Positions 63,693-64,000 of a stretch of 64,000 nucleotides of DNA are shown in pieces. Position 1 is the first letter of the stretch. Each line of letters begins with the position of its first letter. This DNA comes from Bacteroidia bacterium. Lineage in GTDB: Bacteria; Bacteroidota; Bacteroidia; NS11-12g; UBA9320. The position numbers and the translations under genes were made by a program. The stretch is from contig JADLGN010000012.1 in the NCBI GenBank assembly GCA_020849295.1, positions 30,268-94,267 on the forward strand, read 5' to 3'. Below the pieces are notes generated by a model. It was not told where the DNA came from. It was given only the letters and a program-made list of their open reading frames with translations, and did not search any database.

Positions 63693-64000
63693 TCACAGGA
63701 CTAAAATGAATTGTAAACTTATTTCAGGATAAATAAATAAAAACTGTAAAATTTTTTTAGGACGAGACATTATATAATCTGCCCACATCCTTGGGGCACC
63801 GGCATAGTCCCACATTTGCCGTTTTATAAAGAAAAATGACTTATCCGATTTGGCATTTTTTATGTGACAAGTAGTTTCATACTTTATAGATGGAGAATAT
63901 GAAGTTTCGTAAATTTTAGTTTTAATACCATTTCTTTCTTTAATAATCATTGTGCTAAACTCTCGTTGAAGAGGCTTCTCTACAATGTAATATGGGATGA
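63693..64000 (-). CDS. C-terminal part of an unrecognised protein (cut by the right edge)
   Basis: Open from the edge to a stop at 63693; the ATG at 63950 is internal, because the frame continues upstream through K-P-L-Q-R-E-F-S-T. About 101 residues visible: IKTKIYETSYSPSIKYE, F-F-F-I-K-R-Q-M-W-D-Y-A-G-A-P-R-M-W and S-R-P-K-K-I-L-Q-F. No family recognised. The R-P-K-K-x-L-Q stretch and its DNA match the fragment at 17870-18073. Confidence 0.5.
   Translation of the reverse strand, partial: IPYYIVEKPLQREFSTMIIKERNGIKTKIYETSYSPSIKYETTCHIKNAKSDKSFFFIKRQMWDYAGAPRMWADYIMSRPKKILQFLFIYPEISLQFILVL

Overview
The window is AT-rich chromosomal DNA from a member of the Bacteroidota. The evidence is many exported proteins ending in type IX secretion (T9SS) C-terminal sorting domains, a TonB receptor paired with a lipoprotein, a PorE-like OmpA protein, DUF5606, DUF5723, and promoters of the TTTG-N18-20-TAnnTTTG type. 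No ribosomal RNA operon, CRISPR array or intact prophage is visible. The genus cannot be told from the sequence alone.

Layout. 1-2.3 kb: edge of an M1 peptidase gene and a divergent PKD/T9SS cargo gene. 2.3-9.7 kb: the most interesting locus. A tightly packed minus-strand operon encodes an E1/ThiF-like domain fused to a nitroreductase, a GNAT/autoinducer-synthase-like acyltransferase, a 7TM-DISM histidine kinase, a receiver-histidine kinase hybrid and a single-domain response regulator. A further receiver gene is divergent and has a clear promoter. I infer a small-molecule synthesis-and-sensing module. 9.7-15.1 kb: a decayed, less AT-rich accessory island. It holds a histidine-kinase remnant with its LuxR-type regulator, a broken T9SS cargo gene, a RAYT/REP transposon with 90-bp inverted arms inside another gene, and two broken TIR-like genes, and it ends at a tRNA-Leu(UAG).

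15.2-26 kb: T9SS cargo and BNR-repeat proteins, a DUF5606 protein, a Cys-rich small secreted protein with a non-ATG start, and panB. 26-31.9 kb: a nutrient-acquisition operon of lipoprotein, TonB-dependent receptor and secreted esterase. 31.9-37.6 kb: an LtaS-like sulfatase-fold enzyme, small T9SS cargo proteins, two decayed genes, and DUF2892 and DgkA-type membrane proteins. 37.7-44 kb: a lipoprotein plus DUF5723 barrel pair, rhomboid, phosphodiesterase, PorE-like protein and an unlisted 51-residue membrane protein. 44-51 kb: housekeeping genes (ilvE, folD, queE, ychF, a glycosyltransferase). 51-56.6 kb: a minus-strand operon with proline dehydrogenase, amidase, patatin, HMG-CoA reductase and a GHMP kinase. 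56.6-63.6 kb: a dipeptidyl peptidase IV followed by three tandem POT peptide transporters. The right edge holds the C-terminus of an unrecognised gene.

Together the window suggests a peptide- and amino-acid-using heterotroph. It secretes surface proteins by T9SS, makes isoprenoids by the mevalonate route, and carries one candidate signalling system beside a degenerating island.
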